DNA from: Acidimicrobiaceae bacterium
GTDB taxonomy: Bacteria; Actinomycetota; Acidimicrobiia; Acidimicrobiales; RAAP-2
Length of the DNA: 64,000 bases
NCBI GenBank assembly: GCA_003158855.1
Contig: PMLJ01000029.1
Coordinates: 15,719 to 79,718, forward strand
Direction: 5' to 3'
The translations under genes were made by a program, and so were the position numbers. Positions 37,952-48,600 of the stretch are shown here, piece by piece; position 1 is the stretch's first letter; every line of letters begins with the position of its first letter. Under the pieces are notes generated by a model. The model saw nothing but the letters and a program-made list of their open reading frames with translations, made no database searches and was not told the origin of the DNA.

Positions 37952-37998
37952 CTTCCCAAGCTGAGAACGAGGGTTCGATTCCAGTCGCCCGCTCCAAG
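37952..37998 (+). repeat. att-like direct repeat: degenerate 3' part of tRNA-Gly(CCC)
   Basis: CTTCCCAAGCTGAGAACGAGGGTTCGATTCCAGTCGCCCGCTCCAAG; 45/47 identical to 4011-4057; T-stem mispaired, anticodon stem lost. Confidence 0.75.
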
Positions 37999-38474
37999 TG
38001 TGCTTGACCCCATTGCGGGCTTTCCCTTGGGCACCCGACGGGTGCTGTCATCTTTACCACTGTCTTCCATCGCCAGTTGTCGCAGGACTGTCGCAACGTC
38101 GCACGAGACGGACGCCAACTTCTGTTGACGCTGGCAATCTGCCCGGCCGTTGTGACTCATGATCGAGCGACTCCACACGCAAACGTGAATTCGAGTTCCT
38201 CGGGCCGTACGTTCGCGGAGATCAGGACCACCAGGTCCGCGCCCTGTACGGGAATTCCATTGGTCGTGTTGCGCAATCGATCGAAGCCACCTCAGTGACG
38301 GTTCGCGCCAAACCCGCCGTATTCCTAGATTGCCGAGACTGACGCGAATGTCGGCACATGGAATCCCCCGACAATTGTTACCCGTCCTTAAGTGCCCTCA
38401 CACGGAGTCCTTAATGGCCCCGGCACAGTATGGGTGACGCGCGGAGATGCTCTCCGCGCCAAGGAGGAAGCACC

Positions 38475-38756
38475 GTGTACCGGACCACCGCCAATCGACT
38501 TCGCCGCATCGCCGCCACCGCTGCCCTTACGATCGGCGCCAGTGGAGGCGCGCTCGCCGCCACCCTGTCTGTCCTCGGCACGGGGGCCAACGGCCCAGCG
38601 AGCACCGCAGCCATTGCCCACGGAACCCCGAACTCGACCAAGGCGACACGTGCAGTGGTTGCTTCGGCGGCGCCGGTGACGGCGAGTCGCACATCCGCGA
38701 CGTCGGCCATCACCAGCCCGTCAGGAACCGTGTCGGCGCAAGCGCTCGACTCGTAG
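38475..38756 (+). CDS. Small secreted protein with signal-peptide-like N-terminus (possibly remnant of a larger gene)
   Basis: GTG start after AAGGAGG; VYRTTANRLRRIAATAALTIGASGGALAATLSVLG..; low-complexity Ala/Thr/Ser tail. Confidence 0.45.
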   Translation: MYRTTANRLRRIAATAALTIGASGGALAATLSVLGTGANGPASTAAIAHGTPNSTKATRAVVASAAPVTASRTSATSAITSPSGTVSAQALDS

Positions 38757-38914
38757 CACCCGGCGCTGACCGGACATTGGTCCCGGGTCTTCAATTACGT
38801 GGTGCCCGAAGTGGTCGACGACGTCGGGATCCTTCCGGTCGATCGCCCCTACTGCTCGAGCAGGGCGCGCCGCCGCGGGAACCTACCCTCGCTCGCGGAA
38901 CGTCAGCGTCGACT

Positions 38915-39558
38915 TCACCGTCGCCGAGTCGCGCGGCGTGTAGGGAGCGGCGCACGTATCCGCTGGCGTGTCTTTCCAGCCCACCCAGATGAGCTGCGGG
39001 TCGCCGGACAACTGTGACGTGACCGGCGCGGCCGCCGGTACCGGCGGCAATCAAGTCGCGACCCTCGTCGTCGAGCACGCGGGCAGACGGTCACCGGCCA
39101 CCATCGCCACCAGCCTGGTCCCCTTGAGCACCATTGCGAACGCCACGAAGTCGTGGTGATGTTCCAAAGCCCCACCGCAACTCCAAGGACCAAATAGGAC
39201 GCTGCGGCGACGCCAACGTGATTCGTTGAGTAAAGGCCAACCAAACAAGATGCGGCGAGAGGAATGACGGCAGAGAGAACCTGACCCGGTCGAAGCCGAG
39301 ATGAGAGTCGAGGTGCCGTCGCACTACCCAAAAGGCTGCCCAAGGCAAACGTACTAAGAACAGACCGTCACCAATGATGGCAATGTGCAGTAGGTCTTGG
39401 CGTACAAGGCAGGAACCCCCCAGAAGCACGCCGCTGGTCGCGAACAGCGGCACCGCGAGAATCGCGCATAAGAAGGTGGCACCGGTTGACGTCGCAAGAA
39501 ACGCGAGCCTGGGTTTCGCTGCGCTGCGAGGGGACATCGCCGAGCCCGTCTGCCTCAA
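38915..39558 (-). pseudogene. Decayed MFS-type transporter
   Basis: MFS-like hydrophobic segments split between two frames: 39091..39558 (..LVRQDLLHIAIIGDGLFLV..) and 38915..39343 (MGSLLGSATAPRLSSRLRPGQVLSAVIPLAASCLVGLYSTNHVGVAAASYLVLGVAVGLWN..). Confidence 0.5.
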
Positions 39559-39587
39559 AGATCAAGGGTCGTGAACGTGGAATCCAC

Positions 39588-40721
39588 TTAAGGCGTGTCG
39601 TCAGTCCCGACCGTGGGGGGTGTCGCTGGCATTTCCAGGCGTGTTCTCGGCAGCGCCGAGGGATAGTGGTCGCGCAGGTAGGCCACCAGATGTTCACGCA
39701 CCGCACATCGAAGGTCCCAAGCCCTGCCCGAGGTCGCCGCGGAGACCAACGCCCGCAGCTGCACGGTGTGCTCAGTCGCGTCCACCACCTGAAGCGTCGC
39801 GGCGCGATGATCCCAGAGCGGACTCGTCTTCACGAACTCGAGCAATTCCCGCCGCAACTCTTCCACGGGCACCGTATAGTCACAGAACAACATCACCGTG
39901 CCAAGGATCTGCGAGTTCGTCCGCGTCCAATTCTCGAAGGGCGTCGTCACGAAGTACGACACCGGCAGCACGAGGCGGCGCTGATCCCAGATGGCCAGGA
40001 CAACGTAGGTTAGCGTGATCTCCTCAATTGTCCCCCAGTCTCCGTTCACGACGACCACATCATCGATGCGCAGTGCGTCCGAAAACGCGATCTGGACGCC
40101 GGCAATGAAATTGCCGATCGTCGACTGGCCGGCGATGCCGATCACGAGCCCCAACACCCCGGCGGAGGCAAGGATGCTCGTGGCGATGGAACGACCCTGG
40201 GAAAACGATGTCAGGGCGGCGAGGAGGGAGACCACAACGATGACGACCGCGATGACCCGTCGCATCACTCGAAGTTGCGTATGCACCCTGCGCGCACGAC
40301 GATTGTCGCTCACTGTGATGTCGAAACGACTCTCGGTGAGGTCGACGAGAATCCCCGATACCACAATGACGATCCACGCAATCGAGAAGATAATGGCAAT
40401 GTTGGCCACCTCTTGAAAATTCGATCTCATTCGCGGCTCGACGAAACGCACGCACTCGGCTCCCACGGTTGACACGATGAGCGCTCGAAGCGCCCGCTTG
40501 GAACGACCCAGTAGTTGAAACAAGCGAATGGACGGGGCGCGTCGAATGACCAAGCGCACGAGAAAGAACACGATCTCGAGCGCCACTAGGGCACCAACGA
40601 CGAGGGCAATTGATGTTCCCCAGGCGCCGAGCGGCAGAGTGTTCTTGCTCAATGCAATCATTGGAATTCCGATTGGCACTTCCATGAGACTGACAAGAAC
40701 TTTCCGCCTACTCCTAGACAC
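39588..40721 (-). CDS. MscS-family mechanosensitive ion channel
   Basis: GLVIGIAGQSTIGNFIAGVQIAFSDALRIDDVVVVNGDWGTIEEITLTYVVL. Confidence 0.92.
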   Translation of the reverse strand: MSRSRRKVLVSLMEVPIGIPMIALSKNTLPLGAWGTSIALVVGALVALEIVFFLVRLVIRRAPSIRLFQLLGRSKRALRALIVSTVGAECVRFVEPRMRSNFQEVANIAIIFSIAWIVIVVSGILVDLTESRFDITVSDNRRARRVHTQLRVMRRVIAVVIVVVSLLAALTSFSQGRSIATSILASAGVLGLVIGIAGQSTIGNFIAGVQIAFSDALRIDDVVVVNGDWGTIEEITLTYVVLAIWDQRRLVLPVSYFVTTPFENWTRTNSQILGTVMLFCDYTVPVEELRRELLEFVKTSPLWDHRAATLQVVDATEHTVQLRALVSAATSGRAWDLRCAVREHLVAYLRDHYPSALPRTRLEMPATPPTVGTDDTP

Positions 40722-40832
40722 CCGGACGGATACGCCAAGAGGCTACCCCACGCGGTCGGCAACACCGTCGCGGCCCGATTCATACAACTCGCAGCTTGAT
40801 GCAACTCGACGTGACTCTCATCACCGAGACGC

Positions 40833-42122
40833 TCAGACCCGCGCGTAGTCGTCGATGTCCTGTTGGAACTCCTCGATTATCCGCGTGCTCAGCGTCGGTC
40901 GCGTGTCGTTGATGCAACTGAGGACGAGCTCGGTGGTCGCCGATTCCGCGCCCCTCTCCAGCAGTGCCTCCTCGAATACGGCCTGAGCGGTGCGCCGAGC
41001 AGCGAACTCGATGTCGGCTGGGGTGAAGAGTGACGAGGCCGACACGATGGCGTCGAGGTCGATATCGTCGTTCGGGATCGAAGAGAGGTAGCGGATCCAG
41101 ATCGCGCGCCGAGCCTCGGGATCGGGCGGTCCAACCGGGATGACGTAGTCGAACCGGCCGTGGCGCAGGAACGCGGAGTCGAGCGCGCGAACCGAGTTGG
41201 TAGCGCACACGAGCAGGCGACGGTCCTTCTCGCGGAAGGTCGGGATCAGCTTCAGCATCTCGTTGGTGACGCCATGCGCCGCAGACAAGGTGCGCTGTTC
41301 GCGCGCGCTCGCGATCTCCTCCACCTCGTCGATGAAGACAACGACTTGGTCAAGCTCTCCAACGAGACCAAACGTCTCGCGCAGCGCGTTCGCGAGCCCT
41401 GCCGACGACTCTCCGGCGAGCCTGCTCGGGAACAGTTCGACGAACGGCCAGCCGAGCCGTGAAGCCACGCCCTTGGCGAACGTGGTCTTGCCGGTCCCTG
41501 GCGGACCAAACAGCATGATGCCCCTCGGCGGGAAGAGTCCCACCCGCCCGGCGAGTTCCTCGTTGGCGAGCGGCAGGATCACGCGCCGCTCAATAAGCTC
41601 CTTCTCTCGGACCATGCCGCCGAGTTCCTCCCAGAGGCCCGGGCCGAGCATGCGACCGCCCACTTCGCTGAGGATGCCCATGTCCGAGGTGGCGACGGAC
41701 TCGACCTTCTCGTAGAGCAAGAGCCCCTGGCGCACGTTGAAGCCCCGATGCTCGAGCGCCGCTGCGCCAACCTCCTCGCTGTCGGCGAAGAGACAGGAGA
41801 TCCGGCGCACCCCCTCGGTCGCGAGACGGCTCTCGAGGGTCTCGAGCAAGGCGCTGCCGATGCCCTGCTGGCGCCAGGAGCCCGCGAGGCTGATCCGCAT
41901 TATCCACGCGTGGTCGCGGTCAACCATCGCCACGGCGCTGCCCACAAGTTCGCCCCCGACAACCGCGACGACGGCGGGCTGACCCGCGCGAATCGCGGCG
42001 ATGATCTCGGAGAGGCCGAATGCGGCCGCGGCGCCCGCCGTGGCGGGGTCTCCCCATAGAGGAATGGCCATGTCGAGGTCGTCGCCGTGCAAGTCGCGGA
42101 TCCGCCAACTCGTCATAAGCAC
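40833..42122 (-). CDS. GNAT acetyltransferase fused to AAA+ ATPase
   Basis: N-term: SLAGSWRQQGIGSALLETLESRLATEGVRRISCLFADSEEVGAAALEHRGF; C-term Walker A GPPGTGKTTFAKG, Walker B VVVFIDEVEEIA, sensor-like LLVCATNSVRALDSAFLRHGRFD. Confidence 0.9.
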   Translation of the reverse strand: MLMTSWRIRDLHGDDLDMAIPLWGDPATAGAAAAFGLSEIIAAIRAGQPAVVAVVGGELVGSAVAMVDRDHAWIMRISLAGSWRQQGIGSALLETLESRLATEGVRRISCLFADSEEVGAAALEHRGFNVRQGLLLYEKVESVATSDMGILSEVGGRMLGPGLWEELGGMVREKELIERRVILPLANEELAGRVGLFPPRGIMLFGPPGTGKTTFAKGVASRLGWPFVELFPSRLAGESSAGLANALRETFGLVGELDQVVVFIDEVEEIASAREQRTLSAAHGVTNEMLKLIPTFREKDRRLLVCATNSVRALDSAFLRHGRFDYVIPVGPPDPEARRAIWIRYLSSIPNDDIDLDAIVSASSLFTPADIEFAARRTAQAVFEEALLERGAESATTELVLSCINDTRPTLSTRIIEEFQQDIDDYARV

Positions 42123-43046
42123 CTCCTCAGGACAGGTTACCGAGTTGCCTCACATCGACGCTCGGCTCGATCGCGCGCCGCTGCCGGCGACTGTCGCCGC
42201 AGTTTCGTTTGTTTGCCCGACAGCCCGGCACGCTCACCGTCCGGTGTCGCAAGTGCGCTGAGGAGTTACGCTGTACCTTTCAAGACTCCTTTGATGACAA
42301 TTCACTGATTCGCACCGAATTCATGAGCACAGAACGCAGGTTCGATTCTTGTCGAATCGCGTCGCACGCTGCGACTCCATGATCAGGATCTGAGCGGATG
42401 GTCGGATCCGCGACTCGGATCGCTGCACGTGAGAGACCATCAGCGCCCTCACCTACAGCGACGCCTCGCGAGTTGCGCTGGCGCTCTTGGCATCGTGCTC
42501 GAAGGATCGGAACGTCACCGTATTGGTGTTGCGACGACCCGAACATCTCACGCTCGGATTACCTAAGTCTCCTATTCTCACTCTTGATTTCGCCTCGCCT
42601 TCGCGAGCAGAGTGAAAGATCGGTCCATGTTTCGCATTAGTCGCTTTGCATGGGGAGACTTTCACGAGCACCAAGCTTGGGCGACGCCCGATGATCCCGG
42701 CGCCTTTGATCACAGTCTGAGAACGAAGATGAAGATTCGTCGACTCGAGGAGATATCGCACCGAGAATGCGGCCGCCATTACGGCGAGGCACCGATCCCC
42801 TGAGATAACTACGTCGACGTGAGCCTCGAAATCCGAACGCCTCCCAACCAAGACCTTTGGGGACGACGAAACGAAGCGGTGCGACACGCCGCGTCCATGG
42901 ATGAATCGCTTCAGTTACGTTGACAGTTCAGTCATCCACCCTGGCGCCACGGCGGTCGAGTGAGCGCATACGATCCGACCCGAACTCGGAGGAACGTTAG
43001 TCTGGGATCCTCGCACCCGAGGTCCATCGTTTGACGGCTCAGCAAG

Positions 43047-45620
43047 GTGCGAGGTGGGGAGGTCGGCGTGCCAGTTGGCAAGTCGGGTGGCGGGCTGAAG
43101 CCATCTCTCGTCACGTACGACGATCTGCTCGAAGTCGCGTTGAACCTGCGCTGGACCTGGAAGATCGAAGCACGACGGCTCTTCGCGAGCTTGGATCGCG
43201 AGGCCAGTCCGGGAGCGCTTGAGTGGCCTCACCAGCTGCTGCTCGGACTCGGGAGGTCTCGGGTCACGCAACTGTTGAACACGGATCCCGATATTGCCGA
43301 ACGCGCCAAGGCGGTGGTCGAGAATTTTCGATCGTACGACGCCAAGTCCGCCAAGACGTGGTTCAAGACATCCCACCGCGGCCAGAAGGATCTCGTGGTG
43401 GCGTACTTCGCCGCGGAATACTCGCTCACTGACTCGCTGCCAATCTTCGCCGGCGGCCTGGGAACGGTGGCCGCGGAACACCTCAAGGCTTCGAGTGCCC
43501 TGGGGGTTCCGGTCGTCGGAGTGGGGCTCTTGTATCGAGGCACGTCACACCAGTGGCTCGACCGCGAAGGCCGACAGCACGAAGCATGGGACATGACGTC
43601 GCCGTCGCAGATGCCGATCGAACGCGCACGCGACGCCCAGGGACGAGTGGTGCAGGTCACGGTCTCACTGCCGGGGCGTGACGTCCAAGTAGCCGTCTAC
43701 CGGGCCCGAGTCGGGAGAAATCGGCTCTTGCTACTCGACAGCGCCGTCAGTTCGAACTCGTCGTCCGATCAAACGTTGACCGCCCGGTTGTACGACAGTG
43801 ACGTCGATATCCGCTTCGCCCAGGAACTCATTCTCGGCGTGGGTGGAGTACGGGCCCTCGCCGCCCTGGACGTCGAGCCCGTCGTGATGCATCTGAACGA
43901 GGGACACTCCGCTTTCGCCGTGCTCGAGCGGGTGCGCCGGGTCATGGCCCAGGAGGGGTTGAGCTTCGAAGAGGCCCGCTCTGTGGTGCGCCCGGGGATC
44001 ATCTTCACCACCCACACGCCCGTGGCGGCGGGACACGATTACTTCGCCCCGACGGTGGCGCAACGCTTTCTCGCCCCCTACGCAACCCAATCCGGCGTTG
44101 AACTCGAGACGCTGGTGTCGCTCGGGCGGGTCTACCCGGACAATCCAAGTGAGACCTTCTGTCCCACCGTTTTCGCGATGCGGATGGCGGGACACCGAAA
44201 CGGCGTCAGTCGATTGCACGGCCGGGTCACCCGAGAGCAGTGGGCGTTGCTGTGGCCGAGGCTCCCGCTCGAGGAAGTCCCCATTGGTCACGTGACCAAT
44301 GGGGTTCACCTGGAATCGTGGACAACGAGCCAATTCAGCGAACTCTTCGCGTCAACGGTGGATCCGAAGTGGGACGTCACCCCGGGCGACCCGGTCATGT
44401 GGTCCAAGCTCTTGAACGTCGATGACGCCGAGCTCTGGCGGGTGAAGAACGCTGCGCGCGCCGAGCTGGTGGAGTTCACTCGCCGCCGCGCCAGAAACGA
44501 ACTCGCACGGCGCCACGCTCCCAGTGAGCGCGTGACGTTGGTGACCCTCCTTGATCCCGACCGGCTCACCATTGGCTTCGTCGGCCGTTTCGTCGCCTAC
44601 AAGCGTCCGACCCTGCTGTTGAGCGATCCCGAGCGACTCGCACGGCTGTTGAAGAATCCCGACCATCCGGTGCAGATCGTCTTCGCCGGCAAAGCGCACC
44701 CGGACGACGAATCGGGAAAACTGCTCCTGCAGGACATGATCGAATTCGCCGCGCGCTACGGAGTCGCCGACCGCGTCGTCTTCATCGTCGATTTCGACAC
44801 CACCATGGACCGCGCGCTGGCCGAGGGCGCTGACGTCTGGCTGAACACCCCGCGACGCCCCTTGGAAGCGTGCGGCGTGGGCGGAATGAAGGCAGGAATG
44901 AATGGCGCACTGAACTTCAGCACGGTGGACGGCTGGTGGGACGAGGCGCGCAACGACGCTGAGCCGGGCGCCGCGCCGATTGGCTTCACCATCGGGACCG
45001 AGGGACCGTACGCCGATGAGCAGACCCAGGACGACCTCGACGCCGAGTCGCTCTACGACGTGCTCGAGAATGAGATCATCCCCCGTTTCTACGAGCGCGA
45101 CGACGAGGGTGTGCCGCGGGCCTGGGTCGCATCCATGAAGCAGTCGATGTCCACGCTGGCACCGACGTGGGACTCGCTTCGAATGACGCGCGAATACACC
45201 GAGTCGTACTACCTTCCGGGGCTGGCGAAGGTTCAACAGCTTCGCTCGGGCGGCGCAAGGTCGGCTCGCGACCGGGCCCACGAACTCGAGCGACTTCGAA
45301 CGAACTGGCCGAATCTCGCAGTCGAGGTCAGCGACCGGACCCCAACCCCGGCACTGAACGGTCAGGTCGAGATAGTGGTGAAGCTCGGGGCCCTGGACCC
45401 CGCCGACCTCCGGGTCCAGCTCTGGGTGGCATCAAAGGGAGTGGCCCGCCGGCCCATCGACGCCCTCCTCGTCGAGCGTGCGGGCGCCAAGGCCCGATAC
45501 GTCGCCACCGTCGAGCGCTCCGGCGACGTCGAGCCGGACGAGATAGTCGCGAGGATCCTGCCGTCGCCGATGCACACCGATGGCGAGGCGATCGCCGGCT
45601 TGATCACGTGGTCCCCATGA
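43047..45620 (+). CDS. glgP: Alpha-glucan (glycogen/starch) phosphorylase, DUF3417-containing
   Basis: AYFAAEYSLTDSLPIFAGGLGTVAAEHLKASSALGVPVVGVGLLYR; VMHLNEGHSAF; TTHTPVAAGHDYF; LNTPRRPLEACGVGGMKAGMNGALNFSTVDGWWDE. Confidence 0.93.
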   Translation: MRGGEVGVPVGKSGGGLKPSLVTYDDLLEVALNLRWTWKIEARRLFASLDREASPGALEWPHQLLLGLGRSRVTQLLNTDPDIAERAKAVVENFRSYDAKSAKTWFKTSHRGQKDLVVAYFAAEYSLTDSLPIFAGGLGTVAAEHLKASSALGVPVVGVGLLYRGTSHQWLDREGRQHEAWDMTSPSQMPIERARDAQGRVVQVTVSLPGRDVQVAVYRARVGRNRLLLLDSAVSSNSSSDQTLTARLYDSDVDIRFAQELILGVGGVRALAALDVEPVVMHLNEGHSAFAVLERVRRVMAQEGLSFEEARSVVRPGIIFTTHTPVAAGHDYFAPTVAQRFLAPYATQSGVELETLVSLGRVYPDNPSETFCPTVFAMRMAGHRNGVSRLHGRVTREQWALLWPRLPLEEVPIGHVTNGVHLESWTTSQFSELFASTVDPKWDVTPGDPVMWSKLLNVDDAELWRVKNAARAELVEFTRRRARNELARRHAPSERVTLVTLLDPDRLTIGFVGRFVAYKRPTLLLSDPERLARLLKNPDHPVQIVFAGKAHPDDESGKLLLQDMIEFAARYGVADRVVFIVDFDTTMDRALAEGADVWLNTPRRPLEACGVGGMKAGMNGALNFSTVDGWWDEARNDAEPGAAPIGFTIGTEGPYADEQTQDDLDAESLYDVLENEIIPRFYERDDEGVPRAWVASMKQSMSTLAPTWDSLRMTREYTESYYLPGLAKVQQLRSGGARSARDRAHELERLRTNWPNLAVEVSDRTPTPALNGQVEIVVKLGALDPADLRVQLWVASKGVARRPIDALLVERAGAKARYVATVERSGDVEPDEIVARILPSPMHTDGEAIAGLITWSP

Positions 45621-48600
45621 GCACGAACCAGAAGCCGCTGATCTCGCCCGCGCTACGCGAGCTGGCCAGCCTTCGCGGTGTTGGCCTCAGTTACATCGAC
45701 GGGCGCGGCGTCCACCGCAGGGCTGATCCCGACGCCCTGGTAGCAATACTCAACTCGTTTGGCGACATGGATCAACTCTCGTTGTCGGGCGACGCGCGGC
45801 CAGTCCTTCGTCAACATCGCCAACAACTCGCCGATCGGATTCTCGAGCCGATCTACGTCGTCGACGAGGGCGTCGAAACGCTTCTGCCGATCCACCTCGG
45901 ACGCAGAAGCGCCGGCCTCGAGTGCCGGTTGGAGTTCGAGTTCGGCGGTGAGGTGTCATGGAGCCTCTCCAGCGCATCGCTCGAGACGATGCCGGGCACG
46001 GGCGCGAACGACGAGCCCATTTTCGCGCTCGCGTTGCCGGCAATGCGCGTTGGCTACCACCACATTCACGTGACGGTGGGGCGCCGGGCGGCTCGCTCGA
46101 CGATCATCGTTCGTCCGTTGCGGGGCGCCCCGTACCGGTTCGCCCGGGACTGGCGCGCCTATTCGGTGCAGGCGCCGATCTTCTCCCTACACTCCAAGCG
46201 CAGCTGGGGCGGCGGCGACGTTGGCGATCTGGACGAGTTCGCGCGCCTGGCGGCCAATCAGCAGGCGACCGTTGTCTCGACGCTTCCCCTGCTGGCGTCA
46301 TTCGGCCCCGGCGATTTCGAGGCGAGCCCTTACCGGCCGGTGAGCCGGCGTTTCTGGAACGACCGGTGGATAGCCCTCGACCAGGTCGACGATCTGGCGA
46401 GGTCGCCGGCGGCGCAACACCTGATGACCGACACCTACTCGCCGGCCCGGCGCGAAGCGTGGTCCGTCAACGGTCTCATTGACGGAAGCGCCGCATTCGC
46501 GGCCAAGCGCAACGTCATCCAAGCGTGGGCGGCGACACAAAGTGAGTTCATGGCCCAACACGAGAGCGGGCTTCGCTCCTACGTCATGAGCCACCCCGAT
46601 CTGAACGACTATGCCAGATTCCGAGCCGCCGGCGAACGCTTCGGCCTCGACTTTCACAAGTGGCCATCGACGGCGCGAAGCGGAATGCTCCGCTGGAACG
46701 ACGTCGATCCGATCCTCGTTCGCTATCACATGTTCGCCCAGTGGATCATCGATGAGCAGATGACGCGACTGGCGTCGCGTCTCTCCCAGCGCGGACAGAC
46801 ACTGGAGCTCGACATTCCGGTCGGAGTGCACCCCTACGGCTACGACGTGTGGCGAAACCCCGAAGATTACGTCAGCACAATGTCGATCGGCGCGCCGCCC
46901 GACGATCTCTCGGCGACAGGCCAGGACTGGAGTTCACCCCCGCTCCACCCCGAGCGTTGCCGCGAGAACGCGCACGCCAAGTTCCGCGAAGCACTGCGCT
47001 TTCACATGCGCATCGCGGGCGTCGTGCGTATAGATCACGTGATGGGCCTGCAGCGCCTGTTCTGGGTGCCCGAAGGGACCTCACCCGAGCAGGGACTCTA
47101 CGTCGCCATGCCCTTCGAGGAGCAGCTGGCCGTCGTCGCAATCGAAGCCCAGCGGCTGGGGGTCGACGTTGTTGGCGAGGACCTGGGAACCGTCGATGAC
47201 GATCTCCGCAATGCCATGGAGCGAGACGGCCTTCGCCGGACCTACGTGGCGCAGTACGCGATCACCAACGAGGGCCTCGCGCCGGTGCCGAGCGGCTCGG
47301 TCGCTTCATTCGCGACCCACGACACGGCGACCTTCTCGGGGTGGTGGAGCGGCGCGGACATCGACGAACGGCTCCGCCTGGGCCTGGTCGACGCCCCGGC
47401 GGCCGCGAGCGCCCGTGACGAGCGCGCCGACCAGCGTCGCGACCTGGCGCGCTCCCTGGACTGCGTGAGGCACGACCCACCCGAGGTCGTGCTCGCAGCG
47501 GTGCACGCATTCCTCGCCGACAGCGACGCGGGCCTGGTCATGGTCCAACTCGACGACCTGCTCGGAGAGACCTCAGCCGTCAATCTTCCGGGGACAACGA
47601 CGGAGCGCGCGAACTGGAATCGCCTGGCTCGACTGAGCCTCGAGGAGTTGGCGTCGTCCACCGTCCTCGCGAGCGCCCTCGCACCCCTGCGCGAGCGCCG
47701 GGGCTACTCCTCGTCGAAGAAGGGCCACCACAGTCGCCAGATGCTGGCCAACGCCACGCGGTTCACCGAGCAGGACCTCCATCTGCTCAACGAGGGGCGC
47801 CACTTTCGCCTCTACCACCATCTGGGCTGCCATCCCATGGTCTTCGAAGGCGTCGCCGGATGCTACTTCGCGGTCTGGGCACCCAATGCCGATCGGATCT
47901 CGGTCATTGGCGAGTTCAATGATTGGAACGGCACGCAGCACCAACTCACTCCCGTTGGAAGCTCGGGCGTGTGGGAAGGCTTCATCCCCGGTGTCGAGGA
48001 GCTGACGACCTACAAGTACCGCCTGCACTCGCGGCTCGGCGGGGACGAGTTCGACAAGACCGATCCCATGGGTCGTCTCTTTGAGATCCCCTCGGCGACG
48101 GCAACACGGGTGTGGAGCTCGAACTACACGTGGAGCGACGATCGGTGGATCGACGATCGATCCACATTTCGCCCAAGGGAACGACCGGTGTCCGTCTACG
48201 AGGTGCATCTCGGCTCGTGGCGGCGCGTGCCCGAAGACCACGACCGCCAACTGACCTACCGGGAGCTGGCTCCGTTGCTCGCCGGGTACGCCGTCGAGAT
48301 GGGGTTCACCCACGTCGAGCTGTTGCCGGTGATGGAGCATCCGTTCTACGGGTCGTGGGGCTATCAGACCACCGGGTACTTCGCACCGACCTCGAGAATG
48401 GGCACCCCCGATGATTTCAAATACCTGGTCGATACCCTTCATCAGGCCGGCATCGGGGTACTTCTCGACTGGGTCCCCTCGCACTTTCCCGCCGACGAGT
48501 TCGCGCTCGCACGCTTTGACGGTACCCATCTCTACGAGCACGCCGACGTTCGCCAGCGCGTGCACCCCGACTGGCAGAGCTGGACATTCAACTACGGCCG

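Noticed and set aside
37909-38178. Minus-strand 89-aa ORF over the right tRNA-Gly fragment
   Set aside because: Antisense of the tRNA-like repeat; same artefact.
42123-43046. Several short ORFs between the GNAT-AAA gene and glgP
   Set aside because: No domain signal, poor start contexts; likely non-coding or decayed.
45167-45616. N-terminal 150 codons of the 1488-aa ORF call
   Set aside because: Out-of-frame overlap with the 3' end of glgP; real start is ATG 45617 (MSTNQKPLIS).
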